Below are positions 9,358-18,012 of a DNA stretch of 64,000 bases, in pieces (the stretch's first letter is position 1; each line of letters begins with the position of its first letter). The notes beneath the pieces were generated by a model. The model was not told the DNA's origin. It did no database searches and saw only the letters and a list, made by a program, of their open reading frames with translations. Position numbers and translations under genes: made by a program. The stretch is from the NCBI RefSeq assembly GCF_002934065.1, contig NZ_CP018049.1:5454501-5518500 (forward strand), read 5' to 3'. Origin of the DNA: Pseudomonas orientalis. Its GTDB lineage: Bacteria > Pseudomonadota > Gammaproteobacteria > Pseudomonadales > Pseudomonadaceae.

Positions 9358-10461
9358 ATGAAAAGCAAAACCATCCGCCGCTGGTCCTTCATCCACACCT
9401 GGACCAGCCTGATCTGCACCGTATTCTTGCTGCTGCTCGCCCTCACCGGCCTGCCGCTGGTGTTCCATCACGAGATCGATCACCTGCTGGGCAACGAACC
9501 CGAGCTCAAGCAGATGCCCGCCGATACGCCGCAGCTCAACCTGGAGCAACTGGTGGCCAAAGCGCAGGCCCATCGCCCCGGCGAGGCCATGCAGTACCTG
9601 GCCTGGGACGAGGATGACAAGAACGGTGTCATCGCGATCTTGGCCGCCACGGCCGGTACCGAGCCGAATGCGTCGCATACCTTCATGCTCGATGCGCGCA
9701 CCGGCGAAACCGTGGAGATGCCGTCAGCCAACGGCGGGCTCACCCTGTTCCTGTTGCGCCTGCATGTGGACATGTTCGCCGGGCTGCCCGGCAAGCTGTT
9801 GCTCGCGTTCATGGGTTTGCTGTTCGTGCTGGCGCTTGTCTCGGGGACGGTGCTGTACCTGCCGTTCATGCGCCGCTTGAAGTTCGCCACCGTGCGCCAG
9901 GACAAATCCACCCGCCTGCGCTGGCTCGACCTGCACAACCTGATCGGCGTGGTCACCCTGACCTGGGCGCTGGTGGTGGGTGTGACCGGTGTGATCAGCG
10001 CCTGCGCCGACCTGATCATCGCCGCCTGGCGCCAGGACAGTCTCAGCGCCCTGATCGAACCCTATAAAGACGCCCCGCCGCTGACCCAACGCGCGCCGGC
10101 CAGCGATTTGCTGAGCATCGCCGCCAAGGCTGCGCCCGGCATGCAACCGGACTTTATCGCCTTCCCCGGTACGCGCTTCTCCAGCGAACATCACTACGCC
10201 GTGTTCATGAAGGGCAGTACGCACCTCACCTCCCATCTGCTCACACCGGTATTGATCGACGCCGGCACCCTGGCCGTCACCGCCATCGCCGAACGGCCGT
10301 GGTACATGGACGCCATGGGCATGTCCCAGCCGCTGCACTTCGGTGACTACGGCGGCATGCCGATGAAAATCCTGTGGGCGGTGCTGGATGTGCTGACCAT
10401 CGTGGTGCTGGTCAGCGGGATTTACTTATGGAGCGTGCGGCGCAAGGCGGGCAAGGCATGA
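9358..10461 (+). CDS. PepSY-associated transmembrane protein (siderophore-reductase-like)
   Basis: 367 residues. An N-terminal membrane segment follows RRWSFIHTWTSLICTVFLLL, then a PepSY-type periplasmic region, two central membrane segments (LLLAFMGLLFVLALVSGTVL; VTLTWALVVGVTGVISA) and a C-terminal one (LDVLTIVVLVSGIYLW). Proteins of this PepSY_TM family next to TonB-dependent receptors are thought to reduce or process ferric siderophores in the periplasm. The gene follows the receptor by about 60 bases in the same direction. Start 9358 (MKSKTIRRW) has a GAAGGCGAG ribosome site; a GTG 18 bases upstream is possible. Confidence 0.85.
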   Translation: MKSKTIRRWSFIHTWTSLICTVFLLLLALTGLPLVFHHEIDHLLGNEPELKQMPADTPQLNLEQLVAKAQAHRPGEAMQYLAWDEDDKNGVIAILAATAGTEPNASHTFMLDARTGETVEMPSANGGLTLFLLRLHVDMFAGLPGKLLLAFMGLLFVLALVSGTVLYLPFMRRLKFATVRQDKSTRLRWLDLHNLIGVVTLTWALVVGVTGVISACADLIIAAWRQDSLSALIEPYKDAPPLTQRAPASDLLSIAAKAAPGMQPDFIAFPGTRFSSEHHYAVFMKGSTHLTSHLLTPVLIDAGTLAVTAIAERPWYMDAMGMSQPLHFGDYGGMPMKILWAVLDVLTIVVLVSGIYLWSVRRKAGKA

Positions 10462-10640
10462 AGCCGCGGCAGTCGAATTTCTGGAAGGTGTTTGGCATCC
10501 CGCTGGGGATCGGCCTGCTCAGCGCCGCCGGGTTGTTTGCGGCGTTGCTGGGGGATGGGTGGTGGGATTCGTTGAGTTGGGTGGGGTTGGGTATACCGGC
10601 TGGCATTGGGGCCTGGGGGTTGGTCAGGCGGCGTGGCTGA
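10458..10640 (+). CDS. small membrane protein of the iron-uptake operon
   Basis: 60-residue protein starting at an ATG that overlaps the stop of the PepSY gene (ATGA), so it is translationally coupled. It has two hydrophobic segments (FGIPLGIGLLSAAGLFAALL and WVGLGIPAGIGAWGLV) separated by a GDGWWDS turn and ends in basic residues. Small two-helix proteins of this kind commonly follow PepSY genes in Pseudomonas iron-uptake operons; the function is unknown. Confidence 0.75.
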   Translation: MKPRQSNFWKVFGIPLGIGLLSAAGLFAALLGDGWWDSLSWVGLGIPAGIGAWGLVRRRG

Positions 10641-10648
10641 TGGCCTCA

Positions 10649-10721
10649 TCGGGGGCAAGCCCCCTCCCACACTTAGATTTGTGAATACAGTCAAAATGTG
10701 GGAGGGGGCTTGCCCCCGATG
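10649..10721. repeat. REPIN (type A)
   Basis: Inverted REP pair closing the iron-uptake operon, 8 bases after the stop of the small membrane protein. Confidence 0.9.
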
Positions 10722-10805
10722 AGGCCTTAAGCTCCAGCGAAAATCCCCCTCGCCAGCCACCCCGCAACCCTCTAGGCTAACCCCAGCCTATTTCGAGGAA
10801 TGCCC

Positions 10806-11435
10806 ATGTCCGCCCCCAGCATGACCTTGTTCCACAACCCCGCTTCACCCTTTGTACGCAAAGTCCGCGTGTTGTTGAGCGAGACCGGTCAGCAGGACCG
10901 CGTCGCCCTGCACGCCTGCCTGCCCACCCCGGTCAACCCGGACGCCGAGGTGGTGCAAGGCAACCCGGTCGGCAAGATCCCGGCCCTGCGCCTGGCCGAC
11001 GGTTCGGTGTTGCATGACAGCCGGGTGATCCTCGATTACTTCGACCACCAGCACGTCGGCAACCCGCTGATCCCCCGCGACGGCTCGGCCCGCTGGCGCC
11101 GCCTGACCCTGGCCTCGATGGCCGACGGGATCATGGACGCTGCCGTGCTGGTGCGCTACGAAACCGCGATGCGCCCGGTGGAGAAGCATTGGGAGCCGTG
11201 GCTGGACGAGCAGCGCAACAAGATGCGGCGCGCACTGGCCGAGCTGGAGCAGAGCGCCATCGCCGAACTGGCCAGCCACTTCGACATCGCCGCCATCAGC
11301 GTGGCCTGCGCCCTGGGCTACCTCGACTTCCGCCACCCGGACCTGCAATGGCGCGCGGATAACCCCAAGCTGGCCGCCTGGTACACCGAGGTCAGCCAGC
11401 GGCCTTCGATGCAGCAGACCCAACCGCCGATTTAA
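10806..11435 (+). CDS. glutathione S-transferase family protein
   Basis: 209 residues with an N-terminal thioredoxin-like GST domain beginning TLFHNPASPFVRKVRVLL; the Ser/Pro at SPF is where the glutathione-activating residue lies in this family. The glutathione-contact motif DSRVILDYFD is present and an all-helical C-terminal domain follows. The second ATG (MSAPSMTLF) is chosen because the GAGGA site is 7-8 bases before it; the ATG at 10800 would overlap that site. Single gene flanked by repeats. Substrate unknown. Confidence 0.88.
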   Translation: MSAPSMTLFHNPASPFVRKVRVLLSETGQQDRVALHACLPTPVNPDAEVVQGNPVGKIPALRLADGSVLHDSRVILDYFDHQHVGNPLIPRDGSARWRRLTLASMADGIMDAAVLVRYETAMRPVEKHWEPWLDEQRNKMRRALAELEQSAIAELASHFDIAAISVACALGYLDFRHPDLQWRADNPKLAAWYTEVSQRPSMQQTQPPI

Positions 11436-11444
11436 CAGCCCCCC

Positions 11445-11544
11445 TGTAGGAGCGAGCTTGCTCGCGAAAATCGTCAACGATAACGCGGGGCACTTGGTTA
11501 AACGCGGCGTCCTTGCATTCTTCGCGAGCAAGCTCGCTCCTACA
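11445..11544. repeat. REP-like inverted repeat, second family (TGTAGGAGCGAGC)
   Basis: Left arm TGTAGGAGCGAGCTTGCTCG and right arm its reverse complement, about 100 bp overall. This is a different family from the GTGGGAGGGGG REPINs. The inner sequence after the left arm (AAAATCGTCAACGATAACGC) is identical to the copy at 47149-47248. Confidence 0.88.
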
Positions 11545-11612
11545 GTGGACGGTGGCGTTGGTGAGGAAGGTGACCATCCTGGCCTTCATTTGCTGATCTT
11601 CGCGCAGCCCAA

Positions 11613-12962
11613 TCATTGCTCCACCTCCACCTTGCGCTTGCCCACCCCATACCAATCCAGTTTGCGCGTCAGCACCATCACCGTGCCCAGCAGGCCGAAC
11701 AGCAACAGCGAGCCCATCAGCAACGCGTAGTCCTCGGCACTCAGCAACCCGTACAACAAGCCATACAACGCCGCCAACCCCGTCGAAAAGCCCAGGCCGT
11801 GGGCCACGCTGCGCAGCACATGGCACACGTAGAAACCAATCAGCACGACGCAGGCACTGGCCGATAGCAGGTAAGCCAGGGCGAAGCCCAGGTGCTCGGA
11901 CAGCGACAGCAACAGCAGGTAGAAGAACGCCAGCGCCACACCCACCAACGCGTACTGGACGGGGTGCACCGCCAGGCTCTTGAGCACTTCAAACAGGAAA
12001 AAGCCGGCAAACGTGAGGGCGATGAACAGCAGCGCGTATTTGATTGCGCGGTCGCTCTTGAGGTACTGGTCCACCGGGTCGATGAAATTCACACCAAAGC
12101 TGCGGTTGTTGAAATCCTCACAGCCTTGACGGTCCAGACAGGTTTGCAGGGCCTGTTCGAGGTTGGTGGCAAAAAACGAGGTCTGCCACTTGGCAGTGAA
12201 ACCCTTGTCGCTGACCGCCCGCTGTGTCGGCAGGAAGTTGCCGATAAAACTCGGGTGCGGCCAGTTGGAGGCAAGCGATACCTGACTGGTCTTGCCCACG
12301 GGCACCACTTGCAGTTGTTCGGTGCCCTGCAGGCGCAGGTCGAAAGCGAACTCCACAGCGGCGGGCTTCTTGCTGTCCTGCTCCGGCAGCATCACATGCA
12401 CGCCCTCGCCCAACCAGTCGACTTGAGAGCCCGGCGAAAATTCCAGACGTTGTTCGCCCAGCTCCAGCTTCAGCGCGTTTTCGATGCCGCGTATATCGCT
12501 GATGCCCACGGCCAGAAACCCCGGCTCAAAGCGGTAATCGGCGAAATTCTCCGTGATACCCAGTTGTGCAGGCAGTTCGAAACGCCCGCTGATGCGGTTG
12601 TCGGCGTGGAACAACCGCGCCTGATAGATGCCCCGCGCACGCAGTTCGGTTTGCACCTGGCCGTCGAGCGCAAAATGCTCCGGCAGAAAATACAAGCGGC
12701 CGCGCTCTTCACGGGTTTCTTCATAGCGCTTGTTGAGCTTTTCATTGAGCTTCCACTCGCGCACCGTCTTGCGAAACGGCACCACCAGCACCGGTCCGGT
12801 GAGGCGCTGCGCGAAGCTGGAACTGCGGGCGATGTCCATCAATACGCCGTCGCGCAGTTGCTGACGGTCGCTGATGATGCCGTTGATCATCAACAACGGA
12901 ATCAGCAACAGCAGGATCAGCAGCGCAATCGCGCCAAGTTTGAAAAGCAGGCTGCGGTTCAT
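11613..12962 (-). CDS. creD: inner membrane protein CreD
   Basis: 449-residue membrane protein with an N-terminal anchor (LGAIALLILLLLIPLLMINGI), a large periplasmic part (PVLVVPF..., VQTELRARGIYQARLF) and a C-terminal cluster of five to six membrane helices from about residue 295. This is the CreD layout. CreD is the main output of the CreBC two-component system, which is linked to cell-envelope stress and beta-lactam response in pseudomonads and Aeromonas. It is the last gene of a creB-creC-creD operon, 51 bases after creC. No clear TTCAC direct repeat (CreB tag) was seen in that short gap. Confidence 0.92.
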   Translation of the reverse strand: MNRSLLFKLGAIALLILLLLIPLLMINGIISDRQQLRDGVLMDIARSSSFAQRLTGPVLVVPFRKTVREWKLNEKLNKRYEETREERGRLYFLPEHFALDGQVQTELRARGIYQARLFHADNRISGRFELPAQLGITENFADYRFEPGFLAVGISDIRGIENALKLELGEQRLEFSPGSQVDWLGEGVHVMLPEQDSKKPAAVEFAFDLRLQGTEQLQVVPVGKTSQVSLASNWPHPSFIGNFLPTQRAVSDKGFTAKWQTSFFATNLEQALQTCLDRQGCEDFNNRSFGVNFIDPVDQYLKSDRAIKYALLFIALTFAGFFLFEVLKSLAVHPVQYALVGVALAFFYLLLLSLSEHLGFALAYLLSASACVVLIGFYVCHVLRSVAHGLGFSTGLAALYGLLYGLLSAEDYALLMGSLLLFGLLGTVMVLTRKLDWYGVGKRKVEVEQ

Positions 12963-13013
12963 GGGTCTCTCCCTGTTTTGATGGGGAGAGTCTGGGCAGC
13001 CTGTGTGGGGGTT

Positions 13014-14453
13014 TTATGTGGGTAATGTGGAGACTGTGTGCAGATGCAGCACCGCCTGCACGCCACCGGGTACGTTGCCGACCTGCAGCGCGCCGCCGTG
13101 CAGTTTCATCACTTCTTCGACAAAGTTCAGGCCCAGCCCGGTGCTTTTGCGCCCGCTGGCCGGGCGTGGCAAGGAATAGAAACGCTCGCTCAGGCGCGGC
13201 AAGGCGTAGTCGGGGATCGGTGCGGCCTGGTTGAACAGGCTGACCTGAACGTCGTTGTGCCGCACCTGCGCACTGAACCGCAGCGCGCCGCCGGGCGGAG
13301 TGAAATCCAGGGCGTTGTCCAGCAGGTTGCCCAGGGCCTGGCGCAGCAGGAACGGCTCGCCAAACACCTGCACATCGGCGCCGATGCACTGTTCGACCTG
13401 CAGGCCGGCGCTTTCGATCCGGGCACATTGCGCCTTGAGGACCTCATCGACAAGGCCCGCCAGCGCGATACTCGATTGTTCGTCCAGCCCCTGACGTTGC
13501 TCCACCTGTGCCAGGTTCAACAAACGCTCGATCAACTGCTGCAGGCGCGCGCTTTCGCTGTCGATGTTGCCGACAAAGCGCTGCTGCTGCTCACGGCTCA
13601 TATCGCCCTGCAACAACTCCGCCGCGCCACGAATCGCCGCCAACGGGCTTTTCAGTTCGTGGGTCAGGGTGTGCACGTAATGTTCGACATAGGCCTTGCC
13701 CTCCAACTGTGTGCGCATGTGCTCGACAGCGGTGGACAACTGCTTGAGTTCGCCGCCCCGGTAATGGGGCAACTCGGCGCGACGGCCTTCGCTGACAGCC
13801 TCGGCATAGGCCGTCAACCGCCGCAGCGCATTGCTCAGCCACCACGACAGCAATGCGCCGAGCAACAGGCCGAGAATCACCAGCCCGGCGCCGTACCACA
13901 ACAGGCGGCGCTCGGTGCGGTCGACATAGGGCTGCAATGAGCTGTTCGGCTTGGCCACGGTGACCACGCCGATAATCCGGCCCTCGTCGCGAATCGGCGC
14001 GCCTACATGCATCACCGACGAAGCCGGGTCATCCGGCGCGCTGCGGGTGGAACGTGCGCCATATTCGCCGCGCAGGGTCAGGTACACGTCGTTCCATTTC
14101 GAATAGTCCTGGCCCATCGCTTCGCCGGTGGAGTCGAGCAACACCGTGCCGTTGCCGTCGGTCACGTAGATGCGGTGATTGACCTGGTTTTTTGGCAGCC
14201 CCCAGATCACCGCGCCGGGTTGGCGATTGCCATAAGCCTTGAGCATCTGCGGCCAATGGCTCTGGCCGAGGGTGCCGTTCTTCACATCATTGCGCAGGAT
14301 TTCGGCGAGCAGGTTGGCGGTGTCCACCAGGGTTTCTTCGGTGGACTGGCGCACGCCGGGGCGAATTTCCTTCATCACCGTGTTGAGCACGAAGTAGCCG
14401 GTCAGGCCGATAAACAACGCGTACACCAGGAAAATCCGCAGCCCCAGGCGCAT
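13014..14453 (-). CDS. creC: two-component sensor histidine kinase CreC
   Basis: 479 residues: one N-terminal membrane segment, a periplasmic sensor domain, a second membrane segment (LLWYGAGLVILGLLLGALLSWWL), HAMP, the phosphoacceptor box with HTLTHELKSPLAAI, then the ATPase domain with N box NLLDNALDFTPPGG and G box STGLGLNFVEEV. Its ATG overlaps the creB stop (ATGA). It phosphorylates CreB in response to envelope or penicillin-binding-protein stress (known for the family). Confidence 0.93.
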   Translation of the reverse strand: MRLGLRIFLVYALFIGLTGYFVLNTVMKEIRPGVRQSTEETLVDTANLLAEILRNDVKNGTLGQSHWPQMLKAYGNRQPGAVIWGLPKNQVNHRIYVTDGNGTVLLDSTGEAMGQDYSKWNDVYLTLRGEYGARSTRSAPDDPASSVMHVGAPIRDEGRIIGVVTVAKPNSSLQPYVDRTERRLLWYGAGLVILGLLLGALLSWWLSNALRRLTAYAEAVSEGRRAELPHYRGGELKQLSTAVEHMRTQLEGKAYVEHYVHTLTHELKSPLAAIRGAAELLQGDMSREQQQRFVGNIDSESARLQQLIERLLNLAQVEQRQGLDEQSSIALAGLVDEVLKAQCARIESAGLQVEQCIGADVQVFGEPFLLRQALGNLLDNALDFTPPGGALRFSAQVRHNDVQVSLFNQAAPIPDYALPRLSERFYSLPRPASGRKSTGLGLNFVEEVMKLHGGALQVGNVPGGVQAVLHLHTVSTLPT

Positions 14454-15121
14454 CAGCTGTGGCTCGGGCTGTAGCTGTAGCCGAGGCCCCGATGGGTCTG
14501 GATCGGCTCGGCGTCCGCCTTCACGCTACGCAGTTTGCTGCGCAGGCTTTTGATATGACTGTCGATATTGCGCGCGTAGCCGGCGTCCGCCGCCACCCCC
14601 ACCGCGTCCAGCAGTTGCTCGCGGCTGAACACCCGTCCGGGCTGCTCCAGCAGGCTTTGCAGCAGGCGCAATTCGTGACGCGTCAGGCAGAGTGGCTGGC
14701 CGCGATAGTGGATCTGCATGCGCTCCAGGTCCACCTGGAACACAGCAGGCGCCACACCCGGCCCGACACGCTTGAGGATCGCCCGCACCCTGGCCGCCAC
14801 TTCACGCGGGCTGAACGGCTTGACCACATAATCGTCGGCGCCGATTTCCAGCCCCACCACGCGGTCGATCTCGCCATCGCGAGCACTGAGGAACATCACC
14901 GGCACTTCGCTGAACCGACGCAATTGCTTGCAGGTTTCAAAGCCGGTGATATCGGGCAGGCCGATGTCGAGGATGATCAGGTCGGCCGGGGTATGACGCT
15001 GATGCTCCAGCGCCGCCTGGCCGAGTGTCAGCCAGGTGGTGGAAAAGCCCTCGCCCTGCAGGGCGAATATCAGCGTGTCGGCTATTGCCGCTTCGTCTTC
15101 GACAATCAGGATATGCGCCAT
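14453..15121 (-). CDS. creB: two-component response regulator CreB
   Basis: 222 residues, OmpR/PhoB family. The receiver has acidic residues in LIVEDE, phosphoacceptor Asp in LIILDIGLPD and Lys in VVKPFSP; the C-terminal winged helix has LTRHELRLLQSLLEQPGRVF. It is first in the creBCD operon. The neighbouring gene upstream (15131-15646) ends only 9 bases before it in the same direction, so the two may be co-transcribed. Confidence 0.93.
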   Translation of the reverse strand: MAHILIVEDEAAIADTLIFALQGEGFSTTWLTLGQAALEHQRHTPADLIILDIGLPDITGFETCKQLRRFSEVPVMFLSARDGEIDRVVGLEIGADDYVVKPFSPREVAARVRAILKRVGPGVAPAVFQVDLERMQIHYRGQPLCLTRHELRLLQSLLEQPGRVFSREQLLDAVGVAADAGYARNIDSHIKSLRSKLRSVKADAEPIQTHRGLGYSYSPSHS

Positions 15122-15130
15122 GGGGGTCCG

Positions 15131-15646
15131 TCAGCAGTCCGGTTTGTCGGCAGTGTAGCGACGCGCCGGGTTGACCGCAGCGCCGAATTCACGCAAGGCC
15201 TTGGCGCCGATCAGCAGCGGGTAGTTGAAGCTGCTGCGGTCGGTGAGGTTGACCTCCACGGTACGCTTGACGTCGCCCAGGCACATCTCCAGATCGATCA
15301 CCGGGCGCTTGGCCACGCTGGCTTCGTCCTTGTCGTCATCTTCGTCGGCGCGGCTCTTGATCTTGCTGATGCGTGACACCTTGTGTTCGTAGACTTTGTT
15401 GTCGGCGTCCTTGCCGCCGAGGCGGAAGCGCACCCAGTCGTCGCCGTCACGGGTGAAAGTCTCGATGTCACGCGCCGACAGCGAGGCGGTCAGTGCGCCG
15501 GTGTCCATCTTGGCCTTGAAGGTCTGGCCGATTTCCGGCAATTGGATATATTCGTAGCGACCGTAGAGGGTCGGTTCGGCGGCCATGGCAGGCGCAGCAG
15601 CCAGGACGGGAATAGCTAGGGCAAACGCGGCAAGGAGCAATTTCAC
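15131..15646 (-). CDS. retropepsin-like aspartic peptidase (PF05618 type), secreted
   Basis: 171 residues. A GTG start at 15646 is chosen because GAGGAAA lies 8 bases upstream and it begins a good signal peptide (KLLLAAFALAIPVLAAAPAMA). The mature part has KAKMDTGALTASLSA: the D-T-G-A is the catalytic triad of single-domain retropepsin-like peptidases of the family once annotated as RimK-associated or ATP-dependent zinc proteases. A central acidic linker (DEDDDKDEA) is unusual. Likely periplasmic. It sits just upstream of creB. Substrate unknown. Confidence 0.8.
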   Translation of the reverse strand: MKLLLAAFALAIPVLAAAPAMAAEPTLYGRYEYIQLPEIGQTFKAKMDTGALTASLSARDIETFTRDGDDWVRFRLGGKDADNKVYEHKVSRISKIKSRADEDDDKDEASVAKRPVIDLEMCLGDVKRTVEVNLTDRSSFNYPLLIGAKALREFGAAVNPARRYTADKPDC

Positions 15647-15817
15647 GGCATGATTTCCTCGAAAGAAGTGGGCGAATTCTAGACCGCACACACAGCACTT
15701 AGTTGGATGACCGAGCATAACCGGCACATTGTGAAACATTCGTCCGGCCATTTGCGATTTGGCCTCTAGACTCACCTTGCTTATGATGGCAAGCCCACAA
15801 GATTCCAAGAGTTATTT

Positions 15818-16702
15818 ATGCGCCGCCTGCTCACCGGCTGTCTGGTCACACTGCTGCTGTTGCTCAACACGCTGATCCTGATCGGCCCCTTGATGGTGTT
15901 CGCCCTGCTCAAGCTGGTGGCGCCGGGCTGCTCGCGTGACTATGCGTCTTGGGCGGTGATGTGGATCGCCGAGACCTGGGCCGAGATCGACAAGCTGATC
16001 TTCGCCGTGTGCATTCCCACCCAATGGGATATTCGCGGCGGTGAGAACCTGCGGGGTGACACCTCCTACCTGGTCATCAGCAACCACCAGTCCTGGGTGG
16101 ATATTCCGGCATTGATCCAGGCGCTGAACCGGCGTACGCCGTTCTTCAAATTCTTCCTGAAAAAAGAGCTGATCTGGGTGCCCTTCCTCGGCCTGGCCTG
16201 GTGGGCGCTGGATTACCCGTTCATGAAACGCTACACCAAGGCGTTCCTGGCCAAACACCCGGAGCTGGCCGGGCAGGACCTGAAGATCACCAAAGAGGCC
16301 TGCGAGCTGTTCAAGCGCCAGCCGGTCACGGTGGTCAATTATCTGGAGGGCACGCGGTTCAACGAGGCCAAGCACAAGCAACAGGCTTCACCGTTTACGC
16401 GACTGCTCAAGCCCAAGGCGGGCGGCGTGGCATTTGTGCTGGCGGCGATGGGCGAACAACTGGACGCGATCCTCGACGTGACCGTGGTGTATCCGCAACA
16501 AAAGATTCCGGGGTTCTGGGACCTGATCAGCGGCGCGGTGCCGAAGGTGATCGTGGATATCCGTACCCGCGAGCTGGACCCGGCGTTGTGGCAAGGGGAT
16601 TACGAGAACGACCCGGCGTTTCGCCAGACCGTCCAGAACTGGGTCAACCAGCTCTGGATGGAAAAGGATACGCGCATCGAACAACTGCGCGAGGAACCTT
16701 AG
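15818..16702 (+). CDS. lysophospholipid acyltransferase, YihG/PlsC type
   Basis: 294 residues with an N-terminal membrane helix (LLTGCLVTLLLLLNTLILIG). The PlsC acyltransferase motif H-x4-D is seen as NHQSWVDI, followed by the basic FFKFFLKKELIWVP block and the EGTRF motif. This matches inner-membrane 1-acylglycerol-3-phosphate acyltransferases such as YihG. The ATG at 15818 lacks a strong ribosome site. Its stop overlaps by four bases the stop of the convergent DUF2780 gene. Confidence 0.87.
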   Translation: MRRLLTGCLVTLLLLLNTLILIGPLMVFALLKLVAPGCSRDYASWAVMWIAETWAEIDKLIFAVCIPTQWDIRGGENLRGDTSYLVISNHQSWVDIPALIQALNRRTPFFKFFLKKELIWVPFLGLAWWALDYPFMKRYTKAFLAKHPELAGQDLKITKEACELFKRQPVTVVNYLEGTRFNEAKHKQQASPFTRLLKPKAGGVAFVLAAMGEQLDAILDVTVVYPQQKIPGFWDLISGAVPKVIVDIRTRELDPALWQGDYENDPAFRQTVQNWVNQLWMEKDTRIEQLREEP

Positions 16703-17271
16703 CTGCCGGTGCCCCAGGCCTGAGCCAATTTGCCCAGCACGGAGCTGCTGGCCCCCTCGCCGCCCAGGTATTTCAGGATCACCGGGGCAAACTGGCCGAC
16801 CATGCCGCTGTCCATGCCCAAGGCGCTGAAGGCGGTGTTCAAGTCATTGGTGCTTTTCACATTGCCCAACAGGCCGTCCAGGCCGCTGGTCTTGCTGCCG
16901 CCGGTCTGGCCGAGCATCCCGCTCAAGGCACCGAGGCTGCCCAATGCGTTATTACCCGACAGCTTGTCGAGGCCCGGCACACTGTTACTCAGCTGCGAGA
17001 AGTCATTGCCGCTCAATTTGTTCCTGGCCAGGCCCAGCATGGCGCCCGTGCCGCCCACCGCTTGCTCGGGGGTGATGTTCAGTTGCGAGGTCAAGGCCGT
17101 CAGCAGGTCGGCCGTCTCCGACGTGGGCGCGGCGGCAGCGGCCTTGTTGTTGCCACCCTGCATGCCGGAAATGGCATTGGCTGCATCGCCAAGGCTGAAA
17201 CCTGCGGCGAACACCGGGCCGGCGGCCAGGGTCAACAGACAGGAAAGGGCAAAACCGCGTGAAATCTTCAT
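16699..17271 (-). CDS. DUF2780 (VcgC/VcgE-like) secreted protein
   Basis: 190 residues starting at MKISRGFALSCLLTLAAGPVFA, a signal peptide, then a Gly/Leu/Ser-rich low-complexity region (repeated LSG, LGSLGALSGMLG) and the DUF2780 core ending in KYLGGEGASSSVLGKLAQAWG. The start at 17271 is favoured by the signal peptide and a TGAGG site; the longer in-frame extension runs across the divergent promoter. Periplasmic or exported; function unknown. Confidence 0.8.
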   Translation of the reverse strand: MKISRGFALSCLLTLAAGPVFAAGFSLGDAANAISGMQGGNNKAAAAAPTSETADLLTALTSQLNITPEQAVGGTGAMLGLARNKLSGNDFSQLSNSVPGLDKLSGNNALGSLGALSGMLGQTGGSKTSGLDGLLGNVKSTNDLNTAFSALGMDSGMVGQFAPVILKYLGGEGASSSVLGKLAQAWGTGS

Positions 17272-17395
17272 CAAGACAACCTCAGGAGATAGGTGCAAAG
17301 CAGGCGTTGGACTGGGTATCCCGTCGGTTGTTCCGGAACCCATTGGGCATAAGCGGGTCCATGAACTGACTACAAAATTTGTCAGGAAGAGACTT

Positions 17396-17854
17396 ATGAC
17401 TGCGATCCACCCCCAAGCGATTGAGCACAAGCCTGCGTTCTGGAGCCGCCCTCGCCTGTTCATCGGCGCCTGCGCCGTGGTGGTTGCCGGTATTGGTGGC
17501 GCGCTCTACACCCAGGACAGCGTCAAGTCCGCGGCGACGTTGGTGACCACGACCCAGCAGCCGGCGGCGCAAATCATGGCTCACAAGGATTACCTGGAAG
17601 TGCAGCCGATTGCCGCCACGGCACCTGCGCCGGACCAGAGCCTGGAGCTGTGGGCGATCCCCAAGGATGGCACGCCCGTGTCCCTGGGCCTGTTGCCGGA
17701 AGACGGCAAGGGCATCATCGGCCTGAACCCGCGCCAGCAGGAAACCATCAGCAAGCCTGTTGAGTTGATGGTGAGCTCGGAGACCAAAGGTGGCTCCATC
17801 AGCAAACAACCCACTGGCCCGACCGTCTACCAGGGCGCACTGGCCACCCGCTGA
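17396..17854 (+). CDS. short anti-sigma-like protein (RskA C-terminal domain only)
   Basis: 152 residues: a short N-terminal tail, one membrane helix (RLFIGACAVVVAGIGGALY), and a periplasmic domain with SLELWAIPKDGTPVSLGLLP and LMVSSETKGGS, the pattern of the RskA_C domain of anti-sigma-K proteins. The N-terminal zinc/ASD domain that binds sigma in complete anti-sigma factors is absent, and there is no sigma gene next to it. AGGAAGAG precedes the ATG at 17396. It may be a stand-alone periplasmic copper/stress-type domain or a remnant of a longer gene. Confidence 0.75.
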   Translation: MTAIHPQAIEHKPAFWSRPRLFIGACAVVVAGIGGALYTQDSVKSAATLVTTTQQPAAQIMAHKDYLEVQPIAATAPAPDQSLELWAIPKDGTPVSLGLLPEDGKGIIGLNPRQQETISKPVELMVSSETKGGSISKQPTGPTVYQGALATR

Positions 17855-17876
17855 TCCCCAAACACCACAATACCCA

Positions 17877-17965
17877 TGTGGGAGGGGGCTTGCCCCCGAT
17901 AGCGGTGGATCAGTCGTACATCGATTGACTGACACACCGCCATCGGGAGCAAGCCCCCTCCCACA
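17877..17965. repeat. REPIN (type B: TGTGGGAGG ends outward)
   Basis: Inverted REP pair with TGTGGG ends outside and ATCGGG ends facing a spacer that is itself partly palindromic (AGCGGTGGATCAGT ... ACTGACACACCGC). One arm carries the ATCGGGAGC variant. Confidence 0.9.
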
Positions 17966-17967
17966 TT

Positions 17968-17998
17968 AAAAAGGGCGACCCACGGGTCGCCCTTTTTC
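17968..17998. terminator. bidirectional hairpin terminator
   Basis: AAAAAGGGCGACCC - ACG - GGTCGCCCTTTTTC, a perfect 13-bp stem with A and T tracts. It lies between the convergent RskA-like gene and fdhA and can end both. Confidence 0.88.
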
Positions 17999-18012
17999 AC
18001 TTGCCTTAAGCG

